Assembly: GCF_000936425.1 (NCBI RefSeq)
Contig: NZ_AVFK01000010.1
Span: 62,001 to 126,000 of the forward strand
Direction of reading: 5' to 3'
Length of the DNA stretch: 64,000 nt
Source: Skermanella aerolata KACC 11604
GTDB lineage: Bacteria; Pseudomonadota; Alphaproteobacteria; Azospirillales; Azospirillaceae
Below, piece by piece: positions 26,882 to 35,320 of this stretch. The translations under genes were made by a program, and so were the position numbers. The notes under the pieces were generated by a model. The model had not been told where the DNA came from and did no database searches. It saw only the letters and a program-made list of their open reading frames with translations. How positions within the stretch are numbered: position 1 is the stretch's first letter; the number at the start of each line of letters is the position of its first letter.

Positions 26882-26987
26882 CGATCTTGACGGTGCGGCG
26901 CACCGCATCCTGTTCGATGACGACGACATAAAGCCGTCATCGCGTGGCGGCGGGGTAACACCGTCGCGCCGCGACGACGGAAAATGA
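26787..26987 (+). CDS. ccoS: cbb3 oxidase maturation protein CcoS
   Basis: A 66-residue protein starting MDALIFLIPLAVGLGLLG, with one helix followed by the family motif GFLWSLKSGQFDDLDGAA and a polar tail. CcoS is needed for cofactor insertion into CcoN. It overlaps the 3' end of ccoI in another frame by 95 bases. Confidence 0.92.
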   Translation: MDALIFLIPLAVGLGLLGLLGFLWSLKSGQFDDLDGAAHRILFDDDDIKPSSRGGGVTPSRRDDGK

Positions 26988-27088
26988 CATGAAATCGTTC
27001 GGTAAGATGCACGCATGTTGCAATCTTGCGAAAAATCCAATTTATCACCAGAATGGAACATGAGAAGCAGACGGCAGGGGGGATCGCC

Positions 27089-27826
27089 ATGCCTCCATTC
27101 GACATGGGCAGAGTACGCGAAAAGAGTTCCTTGGCTGACACCACACCCTGCGGCGCCTGCCCTGTACGTACCCTGACGGTCTGTGCGGCCTTGGAAGCGG
27201 ATGAGCTTCGCCGCCTTTCCGACATCGTCCAGATGCAGCGGGTCGAGGCGAATCAGACGATTTTCGCCGAAGGCGAGGGGGCCGACGCCTTGTTCAACGT
27301 GACCGCCGGGACCGTGAAGCTTTACAAGCTTCTTCCCGACGGGCGGCGCCAGATCACGGGCTTCCTGGTGACCGGCGATTTCCTCGGTCTCGCCATGAAC
27401 GAGAGCTACGCCTACTCGGCGGAAACGGTAACGCAGACATCGCTCTGTCGATTCCCCCGCCGCAAGATGGAAGCGCTGCTCGACGAGTTCCCCAAGATGC
27501 AGCGCCGGCTCTTCTCCATGGCGTCGAACGAACTGGCCGCAGCCCAGGACCAGATGCTGCTGCTGGGGCGGAAGACCGCGCGGGAAAAGATCTGTTCGTT
27601 CCTGCTGATGCTGGCGCAGCGCCAATCCCGGCGCGGACACAAGGACAACCCCGTCTATGTCCCCATGAGTCGTGCCGACATCGCCGATTATCTCGGCCTG
27701 ACGACCGAAACCGTCAGCCGCACCTTCACCCAGCTCAAGACTTCCGGCGCGATCTCGCTCCAGGAAGGCAACCGCATCCAGATCGCCGATATGGATGGCA
27801 TCTACGATATGGCGGAAGGCGTCTGA
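27089..27826 (+). CDS. Fnr/FnrL-type oxygen-responsive regulator
   Basis: A 245-residue Crp/Fnr protein. Cys21, Cys24 and Cys32 (CGACPVRTLTVC) plus Cys120 can hold an oxygen-labile [4Fe-4S] cluster. A cyclic-nucleotide-binding fold follows, then a helix-turn-helix with TTETVSRTF, whose Glu, Ser and Arg read TTGA half-sites. This makes it the likely activator of the boxes before ccoN and ccoG. GGGGGAT lies ahead of the chosen ATG; earlier in-frame starts exist at 27053 and 27026. Confidence 0.9.
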   Translation: MPPFDMGRVREKSSLADTTPCGACPVRTLTVCAALEADELRRLSDIVQMQRVEANQTIFAEGEGADALFNVTAGTVKLYKLLPDGRRQITGFLVTGDFLGLAMNESYAYSAETVTQTSLCRFPRRKMEALLDEFPKMQRRLFSMASNELAAAQDQMLLLGRKTAREKICSFLLMLAQRQSRRGHKDNPVYVPMSRADIADYLGLTTETVSRTFTQLKTSGAISLQEGNRIQIADMDGIYDMAEGV

Positions 27827-27851
27827 AACGCTCCTCTCCGCCCGATCGCCT

Positions 27852-28769
27852 CTAGACAGGTTCCGCCCTGTCTCCCGCCGAGCGCTCCTCGACCTTCAGC
27901 GCGTCGGCGAGGCGGATCTGGGCGGTCCCCGGCTTCATAGGCTTCTGCTGGCTTTCATGCGGGGCCCAGCCGGCCAGATACAGGATCTGGAACGTCGCGG
28001 TCACCCGGCCGTCGGGCTCCGAATACAGCTCGGCATACCGGCGTGCGGCATCGACCATCAGGGCACGCGGAGTCGGGTGCTTGCGCCGGTTCAACCCTGC
28101 ATTCGTCTCGCCCATGCCGCGCAGGTCGGTCATCAGCTTGAAGGCGCTCTCGTAAGTCACCGTGATCGTGTCGCTGTCCACCACGGGCAGGGTGAACCCG
28201 GCACGCTGAAGCAGTCCGCCGGCGTCGCGCACCTCGGCGAAGGGAGATATCCGGGCGGTAACGCCGCCGGTCAGGTCAAGTTCGGCTTCCATCAGGCAGC
28301 GGCGTAGTTCGAACAGCGTCTCGCCGCCCAGCATCGCCCCGATGAACAAGCCGTCCGGCTTCAGCGCACGCCGGAGCTGGAGCAGCGCGCCCGGCAGATC
28401 GTTGACCCAGTGAAGGCTAAGGTTGCTGACCGCGAGGTCGAAACTCGAGTCGGCGAAGGGCAGGAGCTCCTCGTCCCCGGCGACCCGCAGGTCTCCTTCC
28501 GCCGCACATACCATGGCGGGCGACAGGTCGCATTGGACCAGCGTCTCGATCCCCTTGCGCCCGCGCAGGACGCGGCCCGCTTGTCCCGTATGGCAGCCCA
28601 GGTCAAGCGCCGTGGGGAAGTTGCGGACGACGTCGTCCAAGCGGTCGCCCAGGCGTTCGGCGACCTCTGTAAAGAGGAAGTCGTAGCCGGCAAATCCGGC
28701 GGCGGCGCGGTCGCGGTGACGGCGCACCGTCTCCCGGTCGAACACGGTCATGATATCGCGGTCATCCAT
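27852..28769 (-). CDS. NDUFAF5/BioC-like class I SAM methyltransferase
   Basis: A 305-residue protein starting near MTVFDRETVRRHRDRAA, the usual N-terminus of the alphaproteobacterial relatives of NDUFAF5 (a complex I assembly arginine hydroxylase). SAM-binding motif ALDLGCHTGQAGRVL and the LSLHWVNDLPGALLQLRRAL block are clear. GGAGG directly abuts the ATG at 28769; a start at 28751 is possible. BioC is the alternative, but no biotin genes are near. Confidence 0.8.
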   Translation of the reverse strand: MDDRDIMTVFDRETVRRHRDRAAAGFAGYDFLFTEVAERLGDRLDDVVRNFPTALDLGCHTGQAGRVLRGRKGIETLVQCDLSPAMVCAAEGDLRVAGDEELLPFADSSFDLAVSNLSLHWVNDLPGALLQLRRALKPDGLFIGAMLGGETLFELRRCLMEAELDLTGGVTARISPFAEVRDAGGLLQRAGFTLPVVDSDTITVTYESAFKLMTDLRGMGETNAGLNRRKHPTPRALMVDAARRYAELYSEPDGRVTATFQILYLAGWAPHESQQKPMKPGTAQIRLADALKVEERSAGDRAEPV

Positions 28770-28878
28770 CCTCCTAATATAGAGGGGCCGCCGCGTCGCA
28801 CAACGACCGGAAGGGACCGGTCCGGTGCGACTTCCTGGCCGATTGACCGGACCTGCATACGGGCGCACAGGGGATGCC

Positions 28879-29658
28879 ATGAGCATCAAGCCGTCGCTAT
28901 CCCGCTTCCTGGCCGGCATGGGCCGCACCGCGCTGGACGCGATCCTGCCGCCGCGCTGCCTGTCCTGTGCCGGCACGGTCGACCGCCAGGGCACCCTTTG
29001 CCTGTCCTGCTGGAGCGGGCTGACGTTCATTTCGCCGCCGCACTGCGCCTGCTGCGGCGAACCCTTCGACATAACGCTGGCTGTGGATGCCTCCGACACC
29101 CTGCTATGCGCGACCTGCATCGGCCAAACGCCCGCCTATGGGCGCGCCCGTTCGGTGCTGACCTATGACGACGGCTGCCGGGGCATGATCCTCGGGTTCA
29201 AGCACGCGGATCAGACCTATGCCGCCAGCGCCTTCGGGGCATGGCTCGCCCGCGCCGGGGCCGAACTCCTGGTTCCCGAGACCGTCCTGGCGCCTGTGCC
29301 TCTCCATCGCTGGAAGCTGTTCGCCCGCCGCTACAATCAGGCGGCATTGCTGGCTCATGCCGTCGGCCGCCATGCCGGCCTCGCCGTCCTCCCGTCCCTG
29401 CTGGTGCGCCATCGCCGCACGACGCCTCAAGGCGGGCATAGCAGGACCGGACGCCGGCGCAACGTCCGGGGCGCGTTCCATGTCCGGCCCCGGCTGGTGG
29501 AACGGGTCCGGGGGAAGCCGGTGGTGCTGATCGACGACGTGCTGACGACGGGCGCCACCGTATCGGAATGCGCCCGCGTGCTGCTCAGGGCCGGGGCATC
29601 CCGCGTCGATGTGCTCACCCTCGCGCGGGTTCCGAACGGCGGTATCTGGCGAAACTGA
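28879..29658 (+). CDS. ComF family amidophosphoribosyltransferase-like protein
   Basis: A 259-residue protein. Cysteine pairs CLSC, CLSC, CACC and CATC near the N-terminus should bind zinc, and the C-terminal phosphoribosyltransferase domain has the PRPP motif VVLIDDVLTTGAT. ComF/GntX-type proteins are linked to DNA uptake, although no competence genes are nearby. AGGGG precedes the ATG at 28879. Confidence 0.88.
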   Translation: MSIKPSLSRFLAGMGRTALDAILPPRCLSCAGTVDRQGTLCLSCWSGLTFISPPHCACCGEPFDITLAVDASDTLLCATCIGQTPAYGRARSVLTYDDGCRGMILGFKHADQTYAASAFGAWLARAGAELLVPETVLAPVPLHRWKLFARRYNQAALLAHAVGRHAGLAVLPSLLVRHRRTTPQGGHSRTGRRRNVRGAFHVRPRLVERVRGKPVVLIDDVLTTGATVSECARVLLRAGASRVDVLTLARVPNGGIWRN

Positions 29659-29720
29659 TGGGGCTCGCCATATAGTCGTGAACAGTCAGGTTCTCATTTC
29701 CCGATCGGAGTTCACGGTCC

Positions 29721-29981
29721 ATGGCCGAAGTCGTTATGTATTCCAGCCCCTGGTGCCCCTATTGCTCGCGGGCCAAGAAGCTCCTCAACGAGAAGGGGGT
29801 CCAGTTCGAGGAGATCGACGTCATGATGCAGCCGCGCAAGCGGGTGGAGATGACGGAAAAGGCCGAAGGGCGGACCACGGTTCCGCAAATCTTCATCGAC
29901 GGCAAGCCGATCGGCGGCTGCGACGACCTCTACGCGCTCGACCGTTCCGGCAAGCTCGACCCGATGCTGGGACGCGCTTGA
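29721..29981 (+). CDS. grxC: Glutaredoxin 3
   Basis: An 86-residue dithiol glutaredoxin with active site Cys12-PY-Cys15, TVPQIFIDG (cis-Pro loop) and GGCDDL, the glutathione-binding end. It reduces disulfides with glutathione in the cytoplasm. Its stop codon overlaps the ATG of the next gene (TGATG), so the two are coupled. Confidence 0.95.
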   Translation: MAEVVMYSSPWCPYCSRAKKLLNEKGVQFEEIDVMMQPRKRVEMTEKAEGRTTVPQIFIDGKPIGGCDDLYALDRSGKLDPMLGRA

Positions 29982-30814
29982 TGGCCGGCTCCCTGACCGT
30001 CGCATGCGTGCAGGTGAACGCCGGGCCGGAGATCGAGCCCAACCTGCACACCGTAGGCGACCTCATCCTGCGTGCACGCGAGGCGGGGGCCGATTTCATC
30101 ACGACGCCCGAGAACGTCGGCATGGTTGTCCAGGGCCGCGCCCGGGTGCTCGAGCGGGCACGGCCGGAACAGGACCATCCGGCGATACCCTTCTTCCAGG
30201 ATCTGGCGCGCCGGACCGGCGCCTGGCTGCTGGCGGGTTCGCTCGCCGTCCGGCTCGACGGCGAGGACCGGGCCGCCAACCGCAGCCTGCTGTTCAGCCC
30301 GGACGGTTCTATCGCGGCACGCTATGACAAGATCCACATGTTCGACGTCGACCTCGCCAACGGCGAGAGCTACCGCGAATCGGCGACGTTCCGGCCGGGC
30401 GACAAGGCCGTGCTGGCGCAGACCCCCTGGGGCGGCGTCGGCATGACGGTCTGCTACGACCTGCGCTTCGCCCATCTGTACCGGGCACTGGCGCAGGCCG
30501 GCGCCTCGATCCTGACCGTGCCGTCCGCCTTCACCGTTCCGACCGGCCGTGCCCACTGGCACGTGCTGCTGCGCGCCCGCGCCATCGAGACCGGATGCTT
30601 CGTGATCGCACCTGCCCAGTGCGGCACCCACGATGCCGGACGGACCACTTATGGCCATTCGCTGATCGTCAGCCCCTGGGGCGAGATCCTGGCCGACGGC
30701 GGCGAGGAACCGGGGATCGTCACGGCGCGGCTCGACCTGGGCGAGATCGAGAAGGCGCGCGGCATGGTGCCGTCGCTCAGGCACGACCGCGGCTTCGCGC
30801 CACCTGCTCTCTAG
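29981..30814 (+). CDS. Nitrilase-superfamily amidohydrolase (NIT1/NIT2-like)
   Basis: A 277-residue enzyme with the Glu44-Lys117-Cys158 triad visible in TTPENVG, RYDKIHMFDV and MTVCYDLRF. This branch includes deaminated glutathione amidase and omega-amidase. Coupling to grxC fits a glutathione repair role, which is inference. It is convergent with the response regulator gene at 30827, 12 bases apart. Confidence 0.9.
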   Translation: MAGSLTVACVQVNAGPEIEPNLHTVGDLILRAREAGADFITTPENVGMVVQGRARVLERARPEQDHPAIPFFQDLARRTGAWLLAGSLAVRLDGEDRAANRSLLFSPDGSIAARYDKIHMFDVDLANGESYRESATFRPGDKAVLAQTPWGGVGMTVCYDLRFAHLYRALAQAGASILTVPSAFTVPTGRAHWHVLLRARAIETGCFVIAPAQCGTHDAGRTTYGHSLIVSPWGEILADGGEEPGIVTARLDLGEIEKARGMVPSLRHDRGFAPPAL

Positions 30815-30826
30815 AGTTTCGGCTTT

Positions 30827-31213
30827 TCAGGTGCCGGTGAAGTCCTTGATGACTTGCAGGAGCCGCTCGATCTCGATCGGCTTCTGCAATACCACCAGCC
30901 GGTCGTCGGTGGAGACGCCCTGCTCGTCGTTCAGCGACATATAGCCGGTCATGACTACGATCGGCAGGGCTTCGTCCAGGCTTCTCAAGCTGGAGATCAG
31001 CTCGCGTCCGCCGCCGCGCGGCATCCGGATATCGGTCACCACGACGTCCGCCGGGTCTTGCTTGTGAAATTCGAGGGCTTCGATGCCGTTGACCGCCGTC
31101 GTGATGCGATAGCCTTTTCGGGTCAGGAAGCGTTCCAGCGCCATGGCTGCGATCGCTTCGTCGTCGGCCACCAGGATGTGGGGCATGGCCGACGGTTCGG
31201 GGTCAGGCATCAT
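30827..31213 (-). CDS. Single-domain response regulator
   Basis: A 128-residue CheY-like receiver with no output domain. Key residues are Asp17 and Asp18 (acidic pocket), Asp61 (phosphoacceptor in VVVTDIRMP), Thr89 and Lys111. AGGGAAT precedes the ATG. It starts 10 bases after the stop codon of the ethylene-receptor-like kinase and is almost certainly its partner and co-transcribed. The output must come through another protein. Confidence 0.9.
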   Translation of the reverse strand: MMPDPEPSAMPHILVADDEAIAAMALERFLTRKGYRITTAVNGIEALEFHKQDPADVVVTDIRMPRGGGRELISSLRSLDEALPIVVMTGYMSLNDEQGVSTDDRLVVLQKPIEIERLLQVIKDFTGT

Positions 31214-31223
31214 ATTCCCTTGT

Positions 31224-32903
31224 TCAGTTTCTGCGTACCGGCAGTGATATGGTGAAGCGGGCGCCCTGTTCCAGGTTTTCCGCGGTTATCCTTCCTCCCA
31301 TGGCGCCGATCAGGCTGGCGCAGATCGACAGGCCCAGGCCGACCCCCTTGGTGGCGTCCTTGGTCGTGAAGAACGGATCGAAGATGCGTTCCGCCAGTTC
31401 GGGGGGCAAACCGATGCCGTTGTCGGTGATGGCGATTCGGACCTGTTCGGCGGAATGGTCCATGCCGACCGTAACCTCTATCCTGCCGGTCAGCGCCGGA
31501 TCTTCTTCCCGGCGCATGGCTATGGCGTCGCGGGAATTGCTCAGCAGATTGATGACGACCTGCTCCAGGCGGCCGGGCCGACCCGCTACCTGGATCCCGT
31601 CCGGCATGTCGCCGCTCACCAGCTCCATGCCTTCGCTGGCATAGTGGCGTTCCAGCAGGTTTATCGCGCGCCGAACCGGCGGCACGGGATCGAACGGGGC
31701 GACCTCCGCGGTGTCCCGGCGGCTGAAGGAGCGCATCTGATCGACGATCTCGCCCATACGCGCGGCTTGCGTCGCGATCAGGTCCATCCCCTGCGACAGG
31801 TACGCGATATCGCTCTGTCCCTCCGCGATCATCAAGCCGCAGTCGTCGGCGGTGATCTTGATGATGTTGAGCGGCTGGCTCATTTCGTGCGCGATACCGG
31901 CCGCCATGGTGCCCAGGGTCGCCAGTTTCGATGTCTGCGCCAGTTCCTCCTGGAGCGTCCTGTATTCCGTCATGTCGCGCGCTGTTCCCAGCAGCTTGAC
32001 CGGCAGGCCTTCGGGGGAAAGCACGGGGGCCAGGTTGGTCTGCCAGATCCTGGTTCCCGTCGGCAGCTTCAGGGTTTCCTCGTATTGGATCGGCTGTTCC
32101 GATTCGCAGCAGGCGCGATAGCGCTCGACCAGGTGGTCCGCCATGTCGGCATCGAAGACTTCGTGCGGAGTTAGGCCGGCGATATCCTCCGACCTGAGCC
32201 CGGTCTGACGCTCGTGACTGGGGTTGAGCGCTTCGTAGCGGAACTCGCCGGTGCCGGCGATCCGGATGACGAACAAACCTTCGGCCAGATGCTGGAAGAT
32301 GCTGGAATAGTGGCTTTCGCTGGCGCTCAGGCGGCGATTGGCTTCCACCAGTTCGGCGGTGCGCTCGGCGACGCGGGTTTCCAGCAATTCGTTGGCCCGC
32401 TGAAGCTCGGCGGTCCGTTCCGCTACCCGTGCTTCCAGCTCGTCCACCATGCGGCGGACCTCCAACTCGGCGCGGCGGCGTTCCAGGACCTGCATTTCGA
32501 GCGAGCTGTTGGCTTCCCGGAGCTGCGCCGGGCTGGGCAGCGCCAGCGCCTGGGGGATCAGCGGCCACAGGATCACCGCCGTGACGACCGAAATGGCGGC
32601 CGTGAAGGCCTTGACGGCGCCTTGGGCCACGTAATCGGGATACCAGAGCGTCCAGGCGCCGAAAAAATGGGTCACGCCGCAGGCCAGGATGAACCCGCAG
32701 AACATCAGGAAGATCCATTTATAGGCGAGATCCTGACGCTGACAGACGAAGTAGAGCAAACCTACTGGAATGGAAAAATAAGCCAGCCCGATCATGATAT
32801 CCGACAGCAGATGGACCCAGATCAGTTCCGGCCGCCATGTCAGGCAAAGGCCGTGCGGCAGGAAGTTTCCCGGTGCGGCAAGCGACTGAAGGAAGCTATC
32901 CAT
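31224..32903 (-). CDS. Histidine kinase with ETR1-like ethylene-binding membrane domain
   Basis: A 559-residue kinase. Residues ~24-120 hold three membrane helices that match the plant ethylene-receptor domain: LSDIMIGLAYFSIP and GFILACGVTHF align with ETR1. Asp35, Tyr42, Ile45, Pro46, Ile72, Cys75 and His79 correspond to ETR1 Asp25, Tyr32, Ile35, Pro36, Ile62, Cys65 and His69; Cys and His bind the copper that binds ethylene. A coiled coil with a duplicated RVAERTAEL (~130-192), a PAS domain (~200-312), HisKA (AAGIAHEMSQP, His339) and HATPase (DPFFTTK) follow. Synechocystis and Azospirillum have comparable receptors. Ethylene binding is inferred, not shown. Confidence 0.88.
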   Translation of the reverse strand: MDSFLQSLAAPGNFLPHGLCLTWRPELIWVHLLSDIMIGLAYFSIPVGLLYFVCQRQDLAYKWIFLMFCGFILACGVTHFFGAWTLWYPDYVAQGAVKAFTAAISVVTAVILWPLIPQALALPSPAQLREANSSLEMQVLERRRAELEVRRMVDELEARVAERTAELQRANELLETRVAERTAELVEANRRLSASESHYSSIFQHLAEGLFVIRIAGTGEFRYEALNPSHERQTGLRSEDIAGLTPHEVFDADMADHLVERYRACCESEQPIQYEETLKLPTGTRIWQTNLAPVLSPEGLPVKLLGTARDMTEYRTLQEELAQTSKLATLGTMAAGIAHEMSQPLNIIKITADDCGLMIAEGQSDIAYLSQGMDLIATQAARMGEIVDQMRSFSRRDTAEVAPFDPVPPVRRAINLLERHYASEGMELVSGDMPDGIQVAGRPGRLEQVVINLLSNSRDAIAMRREEDPALTGRIEVTVGMDHSAEQVRIAITDNGIGLPPELAERIFDPFFTTKDATKGVGLGLSICASLIGAMGGRITAENLEQGARFTISLPVRRN

Positions 32904-32971
32904 TCCGGCAATACCCGTACTGTATTTGCAGTTATTTTGAGAATTTCACGGTAGCCCGCAATGCATAGTCT

Positions 32972-33529
32972 TTATCCGGGAAGTGGCCAAGTCAAAGGAT
33001 TCGCTTGGACATCGAACATCGCGCAGAGCCGCTGGACGACGGCTTTCTTCGGACTGTCGACCTCCCCCTGTTCGAACGCGACGACCTGAAGGCCGGTCCC
33101 GGCCAGTCCCAGCAACTCGCCGGGCTCCAGCAGGAAAGCAGGCGAGGACGGCCGCCCGAAGCGCTCGTTGCCGCGCGCGAAGGTCTCGTAGATCAGCACC
33201 CCTCCGGGCTCGATCAGGGCGGTCAGCAGCGGCAGCAGGGGCCGGTGCAGATAGTTGGTGACGACGACGGCGGCGAACCGCCGGTCAGGCGGCAAAGGCC
33301 ACGGACTGCCGTCCTCGAGATCGGCCCGCAGCAGATCGACTTCCGGACGGCCGGCCAGATCGGCTACGCCGCCGAGGTCCCGGTCGATCCCGGTCACGGG
33401 ATGGCCGGCGCCGGCAAAGAGCCGGAGATGCCTGCCGCTGCCGCAGGCGATGTCGAGGACGCCGCCGCCTGGCCTTGCCAGCGGCGCAAAGCGCCGAACC
33501 CATGCCGAAGCTTCAGGAGTGTCGTGCAT
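32972..33529 (-). CDS. Class I SAM methyltransferase
   Basis: A 185-residue protein with SAM motif VLDIACGSGRHLRLF, GIDRDLGGV and the post-motif VVVTNYLHRPLLPLL. This compact type resembles TehB/UbiG-like small methyltransferases; the substrate is unknown. GAGGG precedes the ATG at 33529. It is on the same strand as the ethylene-receptor-like kinase, 68 bases upstream, so co-transcription is possible. Confidence 0.8.
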   Translation of the reverse strand: MHDTPEASAWVRRFAPLARPGGGVLDIACGSGRHLRLFAGAGHPVTGIDRDLGGVADLAGRPEVDLLRADLEDGSPWPLPPDRRFAAVVVTNYLHRPLLPLLTALIEPGGVLIYETFARGNERFGRPSSPAFLLEPGELLGLAGTGLQVVAFEQGEVDSPKKAVVQRLCAMFDVQANPLTWPLPG

Positions 33530-33650
33530 TCCGGTACCCTCGCTTCCGCTTTCATCTTGGTCTAACGAATTCGTGCATATATTACAGTGCATGCTTGCCG
33601 GAAAGTCGGTGGTCCTGCGGCGCCATCAGGAGCGGAACGAGTAACGGTCG

Positions 33651-34076
33651 ATGATCCTGTTCGATCTGAAGTGCGGCGAAGGCCATGTGTTCGAGGCCTG
33701 GTTCAGGAACGGCGGCGCCTATGATGCGCAGGCCGCCGCGAACGAGATAGCCTGTCCCCTCTGTGGCGACAGCCGGATCGCGAAGGCCCCGATGGCTCCG
33801 CGGATCGGAAAGTCGCGGCAGGATGTCGAGAAGACCGAAACCGCCGCCCTGCGTCGGGCGGAGGTGATGCGCGAACTGGTGGAACTGCGCCGCAAGGTGG
33901 AAGAGAAGTGCGACTACGTCGGCGATCGCTTCGCCGAGGAAGCACGCCGCATCCACTATGGCGAGATCGATAGGCGCGACATCTACGGCGAAGCGACCGA
34001 GACCGAGACGACGGAGCTCAAAGAAGAGGGGATCGTGGTCGAACGGATCCCCTGGGTTCCGACGACCAACTCCTGA
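33651..34076 (+). CDS. DUF1178 family protein
   Basis: A 141-residue protein starting MILFDLKCGEGHVFEAWF with a CPLCGDS pair, the two-part zinc-ribbon-like signature of DUF1178. Function unknown. In many alphaproteobacteria this gene sits directly downstream of a grxC-nitrilase pair. Here three minus-strand genes separate them. Confidence 0.9.
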   Translation: MILFDLKCGEGHVFEAWFRNGGAYDAQAAANEIACPLCGDSRIAKAPMAPRIGKSRQDVEKTETAALRRAEVMRELVELRRKVEEKCDYVGDRFAEEARRIHYGEIDRRDIYGEATETETTELKEEGIVVERIPWVPTTNS

Positions 34077-34105
34077 AGCCCTTCGCGATCACTTCCGGTA
34101 CTGCC

Positions 34106-34153
34106 CTCTGTCCGGTCATGTCTCTGTCCGGTCACGTCTCTGTCCGGTCACGT
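34106..34153. repeat. Three tandem copies of a 16-bp repeat
   Basis: Units at 34106-34121, 34122-34137 and 34138-34153 read CTCTGTCCGGTCAYGT; the first has T where the others have C. They lie between convergent genes and overlap the stop codon of the DUF2336 gene on the minus strand. Confidence 0.9.
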
Positions 34154-35320
34154 TTCCGGACGGTCGCGGCGGCGGGACGGCATGAGCTGGGTGGCGCCTG
34201 GGTTCATGCGCCAGCTTTGCAGGATGGGCAGTGCCGCTTCCGGCGTGACCCGGTCATAGAGCGCCAGCACGCGCGACAGCTCGCGCGGATCGACGATCTG
34301 TTCTCCCGGTCGGGCAGCCCGGCTGAGCAGGAAGATCGATGCGAAGAACCCCTTGTCGATCTTCAGGGCGCGGCATGCCAGGGTCAGGGCTTCCCCGCCG
34401 CTTTCCGCGATCAGCAGATGCATCGTTTCCGGCGCCAGCCCGGCGATCCGGCCGAACAGGGCCTTGAACAGGTCGATCTGCCCCAGCCGCAGCGTCTGGA
34501 TCAGGATGGGCGGCGTGATGGCTCCCGCTTCCGCTAGACGCTCGACGGTTTCCAGCTGTTCCCCGGTCAGGCTGGTCCGCCCCCGCGTGCCGTCCACCAA
34601 GTCCTGGACCGTCGACTGGAGCGCCGCGTCGAGTTGCTGACGGGGAATGGGATAGCGTTCCAGGATGGCCCGCCGAAGCTCCTGCGAGACGAGCCAGTAG
34701 ATCCTGGTCGCAAGGTCGGAGGTGAGTTCCGGCCGGCCGAGCAGCGGTTCGCGGAGCGGCGGGACGCGGCGCGCGGCGGTCGTCAGCTTGGCCATCGCCT
34801 GCGGAGACAAGCTGGCGCCCCGGTTGCCGAGCAGCGTTTCCGCCACCTGGACGCTGCCCATCTCCACCAGGGCGTCGGCCACCGGTGCGCTGACCGCCGG
34901 GCGTTTCGCCACGGCGATCTGATAGGCCTCCGCGTGGCGCAGGATGATGTCGATGAGATCGGCATCCCGAAGGACGCCGCTGTGCAGCAGGACCGGTTCG
35001 GCGATCTCGATCCTGTCGTTGGCAAGCAGGACGATCAGGTCGTGCGGAGCCTGGTCGTGGACGGCCAGACGCTGGGCCAGTCCCAGCCGGACGTCCATCT
35101 CAGCGTCGCGGATCACCTGCCGGAGGATATCCACGACAAGGTCCATCTCGCGTTTCGACAGGTCGTGCCCGGCGAAATAGAAGTCCCCGACCTTGTCGGC
35201 CAGATCGCGGCGCCCTGCCGGAGTACGGTCGCGCGCCATTTCGAACAGTTTGGCAAGATGCGCCATCGTACCGCCGCCGGTCTCCATATCGGTTCCCATC
35301 TCCACTCCGCTCATGGGCAT
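34148..35320 (-). CDS. DUF2336 family protein (first copy)
   Basis: A 390-residue soluble, helix-repeat protein with the DUF2336 pattern: LADKVGDFYFAGHDLSKREMDLV, then HEAT-like helical repeats (HDLIVLLANDRIEIAEPVLL). These proteins are almost confined to alphaproteobacteria and their role is unknown. Several in-frame ATGs lie close together at the 5' end, so the exact start is uncertain. A second DUF2336 gene lies at 36754. Confidence 0.8.
   Translation of the reverse strand: MPMSGVEMGTDMETGGGTMAHLAKLFEMARDRTPAGRRDLADKVGDFYFAGHDLSKREMDLVVDILRQVIRDAEMDVRLGLAQRLAVHDQAPHDLIVLLANDRIEIAEPVLLHSGVLRDADLIDIILRHAEAYQIAVAKRPAVSAPVADALVEMGSVQVAETLLGNRGASLSPQAMAKLTTAARRVPPLREPLLGRPELTSDLATRIYWLVSQELRRAILERYPIPRQQLDAALQSTVQDLVDGTRGRTSLTGEQLETVERLAEAGAITPPILIQTLRLGQIDLFKALFGRIAGLAPETMHLLIAESGGEALTLACRALKIDKGFFASIFLLSRAARPGEQIVDPRELSRVLALYDRVTPEAALPILQSWRMNPGATQLMPSRRRDRPET

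Noticed and set aside
27018-27040. FNR box ahead of the fnr gene.
   Set aside because: The best candidate has TTG and CAA at the wrong spacing (9 instead of 8 bases).
34106-34153. Possible CRISPR array at the 16-bp repeats.
   Set aside because: The units are contiguous with no spacers and there are no cas genes.
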